A DNA stretch of 64,000 nt from Bosea sp. 124 (GTDB lineage Bacteria; Pseudomonadota; Alphaproteobacteria; Rhizobiales; Beijerinckiaceae). Of this stretch, positions 24,593 to 33,113 are shown in pieces. Under the pieces are notes generated by a model. That model made no database searches, was not told where the DNA came from, and saw nothing but the letters and a program-made list of their open reading frames with translations. The DNA lies in assembly GCF_003046175.1 (NCBI RefSeq), contig NZ_PZZM01000001.1, positions 1,063,001 to 1,127,000 of the forward strand, read 5' to 3'. Position 1 is the stretch's first letter. Each line of letters starts with the position of its first letter. Both the position numbers and the translations under genes were made by a program.

Positions 24593-27241
24593 TCATGCAA
24601 GAACCCGCGCCAAATCCCCTGCGCCATAAGGCTTGGGCAGAAGCCTGGTGCGGCTGTCCATTTCGACCTCCAGAACCTCGTGCCGCCCCGTTGCGAAGAC
24701 GACGGGAAGTTGAGGATGCAGTTCGCGAACCCGCCTCGCCAGTTCCATGCCGTCCATGTCCGGGAGACCGATGTCGGTGACCAGTCGGTCAATCGCCCGC
24801 GTCCTGGCGATCCCCAGCGCCTCGTCGGCCGTCGCTGCCTCCACGACGACGAATCCCAGCGACTCGATCAGTGAAGCGGTGTCCATTCTGATCAGGGCAT
24901 CGTCTTCCACCAGCAACACCGTTTCCGATGCGCGCCGATCGTCAACCTCGGGCGAGGTCGCTTCGGGCAGGACGTGCCGGATTCTGCGCGCCAGGGCTTC
25001 CCGCGTGTACGGCTTCGACAACAAGTTGACGCCGTCGTCCAACCTGCCGCCGTGGACAATCGAGTTCTCGGTATAGCCTGAGGTGAACAGGACCGTGAGT
25101 TTGGGCAGGCGTAGCTTCGCCTGTCTCGCAAGGTCCGCGCTCTTCAGGGGACCCGGCATGACAACGTCGGTGAACAGCAGGTCGATCGCGACCCCGCTTT
25201 CGACAATGCTCAGCGCGCCTTGGGCATCGGAGGCCTTGAGCACGTTGTATCCCAATTCGGTCAGGAGCCCGATGACGGTTTCGCGGACGGCGTCGTCGTC
25301 CTCGACGACGAGCACGGTCTCGTTCCCGCCGACGATCGGGCGGGCATCATCGGGCGCACTGTTTTCCTCTGCGCTCATCGAGCGAGGGAGGTAGATCTTG
25401 ATCGTCGTGCCCAAACCGACTTCGCTGTAGATCTTCACATGACCGCCCGACTGCTTGACGAAGCCATAGACCATCGACAGACCGAGTCCTGTTCCCTTGC
25501 CCATCGGCTTCGTCGAGAAGAACGGCTCGAAAACCTTCGACATGATCTCCGGTGTCATGCCCGAGCCCGTGTCGGTCACGCTGACGACGACATATTGACC
25601 GGCTGTCACATCCGCATGGCGAGCAACATAGGCGTCATCGAGGAAGGCGTTCCCCGCCTCGATCGTCAAGCGACCCGATCCCCCCATGGCATCGCGCGCG
25701 TTGATCGCCAGATTGAGAATGCAGTTTTCGACATTCGTCGGATCGGCGAACGTGTTCCAGAGGCCTCCGGCGATGACGGTCTCGACTTCGATGGCCTCTC
25801 CGATCGAGCGACGCAGCAGGTCATCCATGCCGCGGATGAGCCGGCCGACATTGATCGGCTTGGGTGCGAGCGCTTGACGGCGGCCGAACGCCAACAACTG
25901 ACTGGCGAGTTGCGAGCCGCGCGCGACGCCTGACATCGCATTGGCAAGCCGTCCCCGCCCCTTCTCGCTGAGGTCCATCTCACGACCGAGCAATTCGAGG
26001 TTGCCGCTGACGACCTGCAGGAGGTTGTTGAAGTCATGGGCGACGCCGCCCGTGAGGTTGCCGACGGCCTCCATCTTCTGTGACTGAGCCAACATGGATT
26101 CGACGCGCAGTCGCTCCTCGCCCTCCTGCTTGAGACGTTCGTTGGCGCGTTCCAGCTCAGCTGTGCGCGCCTGGATCCTGCCCTCGAGCTCCGCGCTGTT
26201 GGCACTGAGCTTGGACGACGCCTCGGACATCGCGTCCCTCAAGGCGACGAACTCGCGCAGCCGCGTCGGCGCGGCGATGGGGGACGAGAATTGCCCGAGT
26301 CTCGAACTCGCCGCCGTCAACGCCTTGAGCGGGGTTTCGATCAGGCGCCACAGCAGGAGGGCGAGGGCTGAGGCGACCAGAAGCGCCATCGCGCCGCCTG
26401 CCACGAGCGCTTGGAGGGCCTCGCGCAGTGGACGCTCTATGACGCTTTGCCGGATGTTGGCGGCGATCAGCCAGTCTGACAGCTCAGAGCGGGCATATCC
26501 GACGAGAACGTCCTCGCCGAGCGCGCTCTGGCCGACGAAGGTGCCCTCCCTGCCGACGGCCTTCTTCAGGAAGGCCGGCACGCCAGGGCGGCCGGTGAAC
26601 GCCTCGTGCTGTTCGGATCGGGTGACGTAGACGCCGGCCCGGTCACCCACCGCGACGAACCAGCCTGGGGGTGTGACCGTGCGGATGACGTCGTAGAACA
26701 GTTTGGTCTCGGCGCTGACATGCAGCAGATAGCGCGGCACGCCGCCAATCGAGACCGGAACCACGACCGCAACCAGGGGCGCATTGGCGATAGCCCCAGT
26801 GAAGACATCCGCAACATAGGGCTTCTGCGACGAGATGATCTGCCGATCGACTCCCATCGGGGTCAGAGGCAGTGGCCTGCCGAAGACCTGACGCGTATTG
26901 ACGAGTTGCTGGCCGTCGAGGTCACGCAGGCCGATATCGGCGCCGATGAACGTCTTCACAGCCAGTGCCTGACGATAGAACGCTTCGAGGTTGCCGCTCC
27001 GGAGATTCTCCGAGGTGCCCAGCGTCTGGAGGGTCGCCTGCCACCCGCGAATGTGTTGGTCCACCACGGATGCAGCCGTGCTCGCGACCTCCCTGGCCTC
27101 TTGCTGGAAGCGGCTACGTTCGGCCTGCGCGAAGCGCGATATGAGTACGCTTGCGAAGATGGTGCCGGGCAGGACGATCACGGCGAAGAACGCGATGATA
27201 ACGACCCTTGTCGGGAGGCCGGTTGCGACGGACCGCAGCAT
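24593..27241 (-). CDS. Hybrid sensor histidine kinase with two receiver domains
   Basis: 882 residues. The ATG ending at 27241 lies behind AGGAACGAG. Transmembrane helices at about 9-32 and 270-292 enclose a Cache-type periplasmic sensor. A HAMP-like/coiled linker (about 295-390) leads to a kinase core with phospho-acceptor His402 in GGVAHDFNNLLQVVSGN. The ATPase domain contains LNLAINARDAMGG, TDTGSGM and GTGLGLSMVYGF. Two CheY-like domains follow, with LLFTDVVMP and RLVTDIGLP around their phospho-acceptor Asp residues. The last receiver ends the protein. The double receiver suggests a phosphorelay or feedback on its own kinase. No DNA-binding partner lies adjacent. Confidence 0.93.
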   Translation of the reverse strand: MLRSVATGLPTRVVIIAFFAVIVLPGTIFASVLISRFAQAERSRFQQEAREVASTAASVVDQHIRGWQATLQTLGTSENLRSGNLEAFYRQALAVKTFIGADIGLRDLDGQQLVNTRQVFGRPLPLTPMGVDRQIISSQKPYVADVFTGAIANAPLVAVVVPVSIGGVPRYLLHVSAETKLFYDVIRTVTPPGWFVAVGDRAGVYVTRSEQHEAFTGRPGVPAFLKKAVGREGTFVGQSALGEDVLVGYARSELSDWLIAANIRQSVIERPLREALQALVAGGAMALLVASALALLLWRLIETPLKALTAASSRLGQFSSPIAAPTRLREFVALRDAMSEASSKLSANSAELEGRIQARTAELERANERLKQEGEERLRVESMLAQSQKMEAVGNLTGGVAHDFNNLLQVVSGNLELLGREMDLSEKGRGRLANAMSGVARGSQLASQLLAFGRRQALAPKPINVGRLIRGMDDLLRRSIGEAIEVETVIAGGLWNTFADPTNVENCILNLAINARDAMGGSGRLTIEAGNAFLDDAYVARHADVTAGQYVVVSVTDTGSGMTPEIMSKVFEPFFSTKPMGKGTGLGLSMVYGFVKQSGGHVKIYSEVGLGTTIKIYLPRSMSAEENSAPDDARPIVGGNETVLVVEDDDAVRETVIGLLTELGYNVLKASDAQGALSIVESGVAIDLLFTDVVMPGPLKSADLARQAKLRLPKLTVLFTSGYTENSIVHGGRLDDGVNLLSKPYTREALARRIRHVLPEATSPEVDDRRASETVLLVEDDALIRMDTASLIESLGFVVVEAATADEALGIARTRAIDRLVTDIGLPDMDGMELARRVRELHPQLPVVFATGRHEVLEVEMDSRTRLLPKPYGAGDLARVLA

Positions 27242-27457
27242 CAAATCTCGTTCCTGGCAGCGAATTTGGGGCCGCAGTTCACATGGTTTGGTCACGCGAC
27301 ACAAGGCAACGGATCAGGGGGCGCCTCTTGTGCGTGCCTGAGCCGACTTTAGATCGGAAACCGGCACTTCTCACTACACCAGCGACGGCTTGACGATAAC
27401 GAATGAGGCCGATTGAGTGCGACCTGATGATCGTTCTGCAAGCTTGGAGTGTTCTGC

Positions 27458-28888
27458 GTGAAGCATGCCGTCGTCTCCAACCAAGGCGAAGGATCGGGAC
27501 CTGTCGTCCAGGCCCTGCGGGACAGCGAGGCACGCTACAGAGCTGCTTTACAGGCTGGTGGCTTGGGGAGTTGGGAAACTGATTTTGGAGCAGGCTGCAG
27601 GCGTTGGAGCGATGAAGGCCTGGCTCTCTTTGGACTGACACTGCCCGGTAATATCGGTCAGGTGGGTGTCGATGCCGATGAATGGCTCGCGGCGATCCAC
27701 CCTGACGATCGCGCGGCCGCGCTACGATTGCGACGCCAGGCCGAAACGCTCGATTCATTTCCGGCCGAGTACCGCATCATTCGGCCCGATGGCCGAATCG
27801 TTTGGCTGTCGGGCCGGGGGCAGGTCGCCGAGCGGGACGGCAAGGGGCGGCCCGTGCGGCTCGTCAGCATCATGGCCGATATCTCGGAACGGCGCCGTGC
27901 AGAAGCGGCCACGCGCGCGAGCGAAGCGCGCTTTAGGAGCATCTTCGAAAACGTGGCCGTCGGCATGGCCTACACCGACACGACCGGCGGCTGGATCGAA
28001 GTGAACGAACGCCTGTGCAGCATCCTCGGCTATCCCCGCGCTGCCTTGATGGCAACGCCGCTCGACCGACTGACAGCTCCCGAGGACCGCGGGCGAGACC
28101 TTGATGAGATGGGCCGAGTGCTATCGGGCGAAGCGGAGCACAGCGCCTTCGAGGCCCGTTACCTCAAGGCCGATGGTTCCGAAATCTGGGTCGGCCGGAC
28201 GATCTCGCTCGTCCGTGACACGGCCGGAGTGCCGCAGCATTTCATCTCGGTCTTCAGGGATGTCTCTGAGCGCAAGACGGCACAGGAGCACCAGCGCTTC
28301 CTGCTCTCGGAGCTGGCTCATCGGTCCAAGAACCTTCTGGGGGTGATCCAGGCTCTGGCGAGCCAGACGATCCGTTCGGTCGACAGCTTGTCGGGCTTCA
28401 GCGAGCGCTTCATGAACCGGCTTCAAGGCTTGGCAAAGACCCAGGACATCCTGGTCAATCAGGCCTGGGTGCAGGGAGACCTCACCCAGCTTGCGGCGGG
28501 CCAGTTGGATCTTTTCAACGCCTTCGGCGATGGCCGCATCGAAATCGACGGCCCGCCCGTGTCGCTGCCCGCCGACGCGGCGCAGGCGGTCGGGCTGGCC
28601 CTCCACGAACTCGCGACCAACGCGATCAAGTACGGAGCGTTGTCAGGCCCCACGGGTGCCGTGACGTTGCGTTGGCGGATTGTGGTCGAAGATGGCTCAT
28701 CACTGCGCCTGTCATGGAGCGAGCGCGGCGGTCCTCCCGTTACACCCCCTAGCAGGACCGGGTTTGGCAGCGTCGTGGTTCAGCGGATGGTGTCGTCTGC
28801 TGTTTCGGGACGAGTGACGATGGACTTCTCTCCCGAAGGACTGCTTTGGGTGCTCGACATCCCACCAGAGAATTTCCAAGCGCGCTGA
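27458..28888 (+). CDS. HWE-type sensor histidine kinase with two PAS domains
   Basis: 476 residues. GTG at 27458 is chosen, with GGAG 8 nt upstream; another GTG lies three codons earlier. Two PAS domains (about 24-148 and 155-276) are followed by the HWE core: His288 in SELAHRSKNLLGVIQALASQ, LALHELATNAIKYGAL, and LSWSERGGPP. No membrane helix. Both PAS modules have the typical HPDDR or PEDRG loops, but no flavin-binding Cys is visible. It is transcribed divergently from the hybrid kinase gene. Together with the GAF-PAS kinase and the single receiver it forms a signalling cluster. Confidence 0.92.
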   Translation: MKHAVVSNQGEGSGPVVQALRDSEARYRAALQAGGLGSWETDFGAGCRRWSDEGLALFGLTLPGNIGQVGVDADEWLAAIHPDDRAAALRLRRQAETLDSFPAEYRIIRPDGRIVWLSGRGQVAERDGKGRPVRLVSIMADISERRRAEAATRASEARFRSIFENVAVGMAYTDTTGGWIEVNERLCSILGYPRAALMATPLDRLTAPEDRGRDLDEMGRVLSGEAEHSAFEARYLKADGSEIWVGRTISLVRDTAGVPQHFISVFRDVSERKTAQEHQRFLLSELAHRSKNLLGVIQALASQTIRSVDSLSGFSERFMNRLQGLAKTQDILVNQAWVQGDLTQLAAGQLDLFNAFGDGRIEIDGPPVSLPADAAQAVGLALHELATNAIKYGALSGPTGAVTLRWRIVVEDGSSLRLSWSERGGPPVTPPSRTGFGSVVVQRMVSSAVSGRVTMDFSPEGLLWVLDIPPENFQAR

Positions 28889-28956
28889 GACCCGTTTCAG
28901 TCTCAGAGAAGCTCGCGGCTAGCGCGCTCTAAGGCGGCAGGCAGGCGCCTGTCATC

Positions 28957-29727
28957 ATGCCTGCAATCGCCCTAACCAAGGAACGAACGCTTCCCACACC
29001 CGTTGCCGGTCTGACCGCGATCGGATCCTGCCAGCCCGCGTGGATCCCTGGTGTCATTTGGCGAGGCTCGCAAGATTCGTTGCGGTCGCACAAGCCGGCT
29101 GCACACCTGGAGGCTGCTCCTTTGGGCTCTGGCCTGAGAGAAGACCTAGATCATCACGCGCTGCATGTCTGCGTGGACATGCAAAAGCTCTTCGCGCCCG
29201 GATCGCCTTGGCACGTTCCCTGGACGATGGACGTTTTGCCGGCCGTGACGGACATCGCCCGTCGGCATCCGGCCCGCACGCTTTTCACGCGCTTCATCCC
29301 GGCGCGGAAGGCGGGAGGCGGCCCCGGCGTGTGGCGCAAATATTACGAGAAGTGGTCCCAGGTCACACTGGAGCGGGAAGGCGCTGCACTGGTCGAGCTG
29401 CATCCCGCACTGTCTGAGTTGGTCCCTCCAGCCCGGGTGCTGGATAAGCACGTTTATTCGCCCTGGACGGAAGGCGGGATGGATCAGCTCCTGGGCGGTA
29501 CCGGAATCGACACGCTGATCGTCACCGGAGGCGAGACCGACGTTTGCGTGTTGGCAACGGTGCTGGGAGGCATCGACCGAGGCTATCGTGTCATTGTCGT
29601 GAGCGACGCCTTGTGCAGCTCCGCCGATCGGCAGCACCATGCGCTCCTGACGCTTTATCGCGAGCGCTTCAGCGAGCAGGTGGAGGTCACGACCGTCGCG
29701 GAAGTGATCGAGCGGTGGCGACCATGA
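28957..29727 (+). CDS. Isochorismatase-family cysteine hydrolase
   Basis: 256 residues. The family cleaves C-N or ether bonds in small molecules (isochorismate, nicotinamide, N-carbamoyl compounds). The triad is visible: Asp in HVCVDMQKLF (about residue 74), Lys in LDKHVYSPW, and Cys in GGETDVCVLATVLGG. The substrate is not identifiable; GxETDVCV is common to many. The first 60 residues precede the family core and may be a misplaced start, but no better start with a ribosome site is visible. Its TGA overlaps the ATG of the glycosylase gene, so the two are translationally coupled. Confidence 0.88.
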   Translation: MPAIALTKERTLPTPVAGLTAIGSCQPAWIPGVIWRGSQDSLRSHKPAAHLEAAPLGSGLREDLDHHALHVCVDMQKLFAPGSPWHVPWTMDVLPAVTDIARRHPARTLFTRFIPARKAGGGPGVWRKYYEKWSQVTLEREGAALVELHPALSELVPPARVLDKHVYSPWTEGGMDQLLGGTGIDTLIVTGGETDVCVLATVLGGIDRGYRVIVVSDALCSSADRQHHALLTLYRERFSEQVEVTTVAEVIERWRP

Positions 29728-30308
29728 GGCCAGATCATCTCAGAGCGCTGGGACTGACGCCGCAATCCCCCGCTGTCGTATTCGATACCGATGCACCCGC
29801 TCTCGCCTTAGGGCTGATCGGAGCATCGCTTTTCGTCGATGGGGTGGGCGGCATGATCGTCGAGACGGAAGCGTATATGCGCGATGATCCCGCCTCGCAC
29901 AGCTTCCGGGGTCCAACGATCCGCAATGCTGCGATGTTCGGCCCACCAGGTCATGCCTACGTCTATCGCTCATACGGTCTGCACTGGTGTCTCAACATCG
30001 TCGCGGCCGATGGGGGCGCGGTCCTGCTGAGAGCGCTAGCTCCGCTGGAGGGGCTCGATGTGATGGCCCTCAGGCGCGGTAAGGGACTGCTCTGCGCTGG
30101 CCCGGGACGTCTCGCGCAGGCACTGGGCATCGACATGAGCCACAATGGCCTCGACATGAGGCGCTCCCCCTTCTGCTGGGGAGATCGGAGCGAACTCCCG
30201 GATTTCGTCCAGGGGACGCGGATCGGGATCAGCAAGGCGCGCGACCGGCCCTGGCGGTTTGGCTTGCGGCGTTCGCCTCATCTCAGTCGGCCCTTCCCCA
30301 CATCTTAG
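29724..30308 (+). CDS. DNA-3-methyladenine glycosylase (AAG/MPG family)
   Basis: 194 residues. AAG-type glycosylases remove alkylated and deaminated purines. Active-site elements align with human AAG: ETEAY with Glu49 and Tyr51, then His59, RNAAMFGPPGHAYVY and YGLHWCLNIV. Length is typical for bacterial members. The ATG overlaps the stop of the hydrolase gene by ATGA, so expression is coupled. With LigD, Ku and xthA nearby, this adds another DNA-repair gene to the segment. Confidence 0.92.
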   Translation: MRPDHLRALGLTPQSPAVVFDTDAPALALGLIGASLFVDGVGGMIVETEAYMRDDPASHSFRGPTIRNAAMFGPPGHAYVYRSYGLHWCLNIVAADGGAVLLRALAPLEGLDVMALRRGKGLLCAGPGRLAQALGIDMSHNGLDMRRSPFCWGDRSELPDFVQGTRIGISKARDRPWRFGLRRSPHLSRPFPTS

Positions 30309-30366
30309 GGTCTTCGGCCCGGCGGCTTCCTTCGGCACCTCGCCAGCCCACGCTCGGCATGCACGG

Positions 30367-30391
30367 GGAACCTTGCCAAGGCGGGGGTGTT
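30367..30391 (+). promoter_or_regulatory. EcfG-like promoter of the phospholipase D gene
   Basis: GGAAC (30367-30371), 16 nt, TGTT (30388-30391), one base off the -10 consensus, 29 nt before the ATG at 30421. Confidence 0.35.
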
Positions 30392-30420
30392 CTCATCGCA
30401 AGTCGCTGGCGGGGGCCATC

Positions 30421-31701
30421 ATGAAAATCGCGAGGCATCCGCTTGTCATAGCCATCCTGTCAGCGGCGGCTGGCGTTGCCGCTTGGCTGATCGTCGCCAA
30501 CTTGATGCCGGAGCGGCGGGATCTGCAGCAGCCGCTGCCGCACCATCTGGCTTCCTCCGACGAGCAGTTCAGAATCTCGATGGGAGCCCTGTTCGGCTCC
30601 CATGCCATCCCGGGTAACAAGGTCGAGACGCTGACAAACGGGAACCAGATCTTCCCATCGATGCTGCAGGCGATCCGCGGTGCCAGCAACACGATCACGT
30701 TCGAGACCTACATCTACTGGCGTGGCGCGATCGCTGATCAGTTCGCGGACGTCCTATCGCAAAAGGCGCGCGAAGGCGTCAGCGTAAAGGTCTTGCTCGA
30801 CTGGGTGGGAAGCATCCCGATGGAGGAGACGTTGATCGAGCGCATGCGATCGGCGGGCGTGGAGGTGGTGAGATTTAGACCCGTGAAATGGAGCACGGTC
30901 GATCGGGTCAACAACCGCACACATCGGAAGCTCCTGATCGTCGATGGTCGCATCGGCTTCACCGGTGGCGTCGGAATCGGCGACGAATGGAATGGCGATG
31001 CCAGGACGGCTGCCGAGTGGCGCGACAATCACTATCGGCTCGAAGGCCCTGCCGTCTCCGAACTCCAGGCCGCCTTCGCCGAGCACTGGATCGAGGCCAC
31101 CGGCGAACTGCTGATGGGAGACCGGTTCTTCCCGGCGATCGAACCCGAGGGCGAACAGGATGCCCAGATCGTCGTCAGTTCGACCCATCAGCGCAACGTG
31201 ATGCACCTCATGCTGATGACAGCCCTCGCCGCCGCGGAGAAAAACATTCGCATTGCCACACCGTACTTCGTTCCCGATTCCATCACCCGGCGGCAACTGC
31301 TGGATGCACGAAAACGAGGCGTCGATATCGAGATCATTGTGCCCGGCCAGAAAACCGATGCACGCCTCGTTCAGAAGGCGTCGCGGCACTTCTGGGGAGA
31401 ATTGCTCGAAGCTGGCATCAGGATCCATGAATTCGATCCGACGATGTATCACTGCAAACTCGTCGTCGTGGATGAGGTCTGGACCTCGGTGGGATCCACG
31501 AACATTGACGAGCGCGCCCTGCGATTGAACGACGAAGCCAATATCAATTTCTATCAACCGCGGTTCGCGCGTGAGCAGATCAAGATCTTCCAGGCCGACT
31601 TGAAACGGTCGACCCGCTACACGATCGACAAGTGGCAGCAGCGCTCCATGGGGGAGCGACTGTCAGATTGGATGGCGAGCCTACTGCGTTCTCAGATCTA
31701 G
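30421..31701 (+). CDS. cls: Phospholipase D-family cardiolipin synthase-like protein
   Basis: 426 residues. The enzyme would join phosphatidylglycerol units into cardiolipin, or transfer another phosphatidyl group, at the inner membrane. An N-terminal helix (about 7-26) anchors it. Two HKD motifs are present: HRKLLIVDGRIGFTGG and HCKLVVVDEVWTSVGSTNID. ERALRLNDEANI follows the second, as in cardiolipin synthases. The usual second membrane helix of classical Cls is missing, as in ClsB/ClsC-like forms. ATG at 30421 follows GGGGGCC. It may be induced by stress from the EcfG-like site upstream. Confidence 0.88.
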   Translation: MKIARHPLVIAILSAAAGVAAWLIVANLMPERRDLQQPLPHHLASSDEQFRISMGALFGSHAIPGNKVETLTNGNQIFPSMLQAIRGASNTITFETYIYWRGAIADQFADVLSQKAREGVSVKVLLDWVGSIPMEETLIERMRSAGVEVVRFRPVKWSTVDRVNNRTHRKLLIVDGRIGFTGGVGIGDEWNGDARTAAEWRDNHYRLEGPAVSELQAAFAEHWIEATGELLMGDRFFPAIEPEGEQDAQIVVSSTHQRNVMHLMLMTALAAAEKNIRIATPYFVPDSITRRQLLDARKRGVDIEIIVPGQKTDARLVQKASRHFWGELLEAGIRIHEFDPTMYHCKLVVVDEVWTSVGSTNIDERALRLNDEANINFYQPRFAREQIKIFQADLKRSTRYTIDKWQQRSMGERLSDWMASLLRSQI

Positions 31702-31820
31702 CCGCGGGGCTGCTGGTCGCTTTCCCAAAGCGCTTCGCGTTGGGCCGGCCCGACACGCTGATAGGGTGACATCCAACTGAGGTACCCAGAGCGAGAGCGC
31801 AACCGTGCATCCCGTGGGGT

Positions 31821-31846
31821 GGAACCGCGTCGCCGCGCCTATCGTT
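31821..31846 (+). promoter_or_regulatory. EcfG-type promoter of an 81-residue protein gene
   Basis: GGAAC (31821-31825), 17 nt, CGTT (31843-31846): perfect match, 48 nt before the ATG at 31895. Confidence 0.65.
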
Positions 31847-31894
31847 GCTCTCGCGGCGCAGATCTCATCGATTGCGCATGCAAGGAGTGTTTCG

Positions 31895-32140
31895 ATGCAG
31901 ATTACCAGCAGAGCAGAATACGACGCGGCGACGACCCGCGCCAACGCCATCAGTGATGCGACTGAAGGGACCCCGCAGGCCGAGGAGCTTGCCAGGCTCG
32001 TCGGGGCCATCCGAGCTTGGGATGAGGCACATGAGGCTGAGCACGCCAACGGTCCTGAAGAGGTCACGGGGTTGACGCGTCCCGACGACCTTTCGATCTC
32101 AGGATTGCCGGGCAATCTTGGGAAGCTCAAGAAGGATTGA
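31895..32140 (+). CDS. Small acidic helical protein with a broken paralogue in the window
   Basis: 81 residues. The ATG at 31895 lies behind AAGGAG (8 nt), preferred to the earlier in-frame GTG. The first half (RAEYDAATTRANAISDATEG then a Glu/Ala helix) resembles the N-terminal part of HigA-like antitoxins, but no helix-turn-helix follows. Instead the protein ends with RPDDLSISGLPGNLGKLKKD. A frameshifted copy lies at 43180-43395 with related upstream DNA, so the gene has been duplicated. A perfect EcfG-type promoter suggests stress induction. Function unknown. Confidence 0.7.
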   Translation: MQITSRAEYDAATTRANAISDATEGTPQAEELARLVGAIRAWDEAHEAEHANGPEEVTGLTRPDDLSISGLPGNLGKLKKD

Positions 32141-32306
32141 GCGACACACACTCTGCAGTTCACTGCCCGTACACTTTCGCCACGCGCGCAAGCGCATTCT
32201 CACAATGGCATCGGTCGTTGATGAATCGGCCGGATGCCGGATGGATCTCATGCAGCGTGTGGTGGAGATAGCCTCCTCCGGAGCTGTCGCCCCCGTTGGA
32301 ATCGGC

Positions 32307-32331
32307 GGAACCGTGTTGATCGCTGCGGGTT
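32307..32331 (+). promoter_or_regulatory. EcfG-like promoter of the DUF6766-like gene
   Basis: GGAAC (32307-32311), 16 nt, GGTT (32328-32331), one base off consensus, 23 nt before the ATG at 32355. Confidence 0.4.
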
Positions 32332-32354
32332 CACGCTGCCGGAGGGTGGCGGCT

Positions 32355-33014
32355 ATGTTCAATCAAGGCTGTAGAGCAATCGCACGGGAAAACGGTCTGA
32401 CGATCGTCCTTGCTTTGATGTTTCTCGTAAGTTTGATCGGTATGGCTGGAACAGGTGTAAGCGCGTTCAACGAATTGCGCATTGCTCATGGAATGGAGGG
32501 GTTGTCCCTGGGCGGTTACCTCACCAGTGGCGCCTTCGTGTCAGCCCTCTTCGAGAATTGGGAGAGCGAGTTCCTCCAGATGGCGTCCTATGTGATGCTG
32601 ACTGCGGTGCTGGTTCAGCGCGGCTCGGCGGAGTCCAAAGACCCCGACGAAAAAGCGGAGGAAAGCGCACCCGCCCCCCGCAGTCCATGGCCAGCAAAGC
32701 GAGGTGGATGGTTGGGGTGGCTGTACGGGCGGTCCTTGGGCCTGTCTTTGCTTGCTCTCTTCATCATCTCGTTTTGCTTGCACTGGTGGGGGAGCCTGCA
32801 CGCCGCGAACGCGGACGCGGTCCTTCATGGCAAACCCACGACATCTGGCTTCGATTACCTGATCGGCGCACAGTTCTGGTTCGAGTCCTTCCAAAACTGG
32901 CAGTCCGAGTTCCTCTCTACGGCGGTGCTCGTCGTCCTGTCGATCTTCCTGCGTCAGAAGGGCTCGCCCGAGTCCAAGCCGGTCAATGCCCCCCACCGGC
33001 AAACCGGAGCGTGA
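32355..33014 (+). CDS. DUF6766-like membrane protein
   Basis: 219 residues. The ATG at 32355 follows GGAGGG (9 nt) and begins directly before the first helix; the longer frame is not family-like. Hydrophobic segments at about 14-38, 70-92 and 130-150, plus a last one near 185-205. Two internal half-repeats are visible: SALFENWESEFLQMASYVML and WFESFQNWQSEFLSTAVLVV, each with Trp-x-Ser/Glu-Phe. This repeated F-x-N-W-x-S-E-F pattern is a hallmark of the DUF6766 type. Function unknown. Confidence 0.75.
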   Translation: MFNQGCRAIARENGLTIVLALMFLVSLIGMAGTGVSAFNELRIAHGMEGLSLGGYLTSGAFVSALFENWESEFLQMASYVMLTAVLVQRGSAESKDPDEKAEESAPAPRSPWPAKRGGWLGWLYGRSLGLSLLALFIISFCLHWWGSLHAANADAVLHGKPTTSGFDYLIGAQFWFESFQNWQSEFLSTAVLVVLSIFLRQKGSPESKPVNAPHRQTGA

Positions 33015-33113
33015 GGCGCTGACAATGAGCGGGATCGAGACAGGGTTGGCCCCAAGCGAGCCCGAAACTCGATTTCACGGCAGGCACTCCGAGGATCAAA
33101 CCAGAGTGGGCGG

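Noticed and set aside
28885..28906. CTGAGAC/GTCTCAG hairpin at the end of the second HWE kinase gene
   Set aside because: Only 7 bp with an 8-nt loop and no T tract; too weak to call a terminator.
31895..32140. HigA-type antitoxin
   Set aside because: The N-terminal part is similar in style, but no helix-turn-helix and no toxin gene is present, so no toxin-antitoxin call is made.
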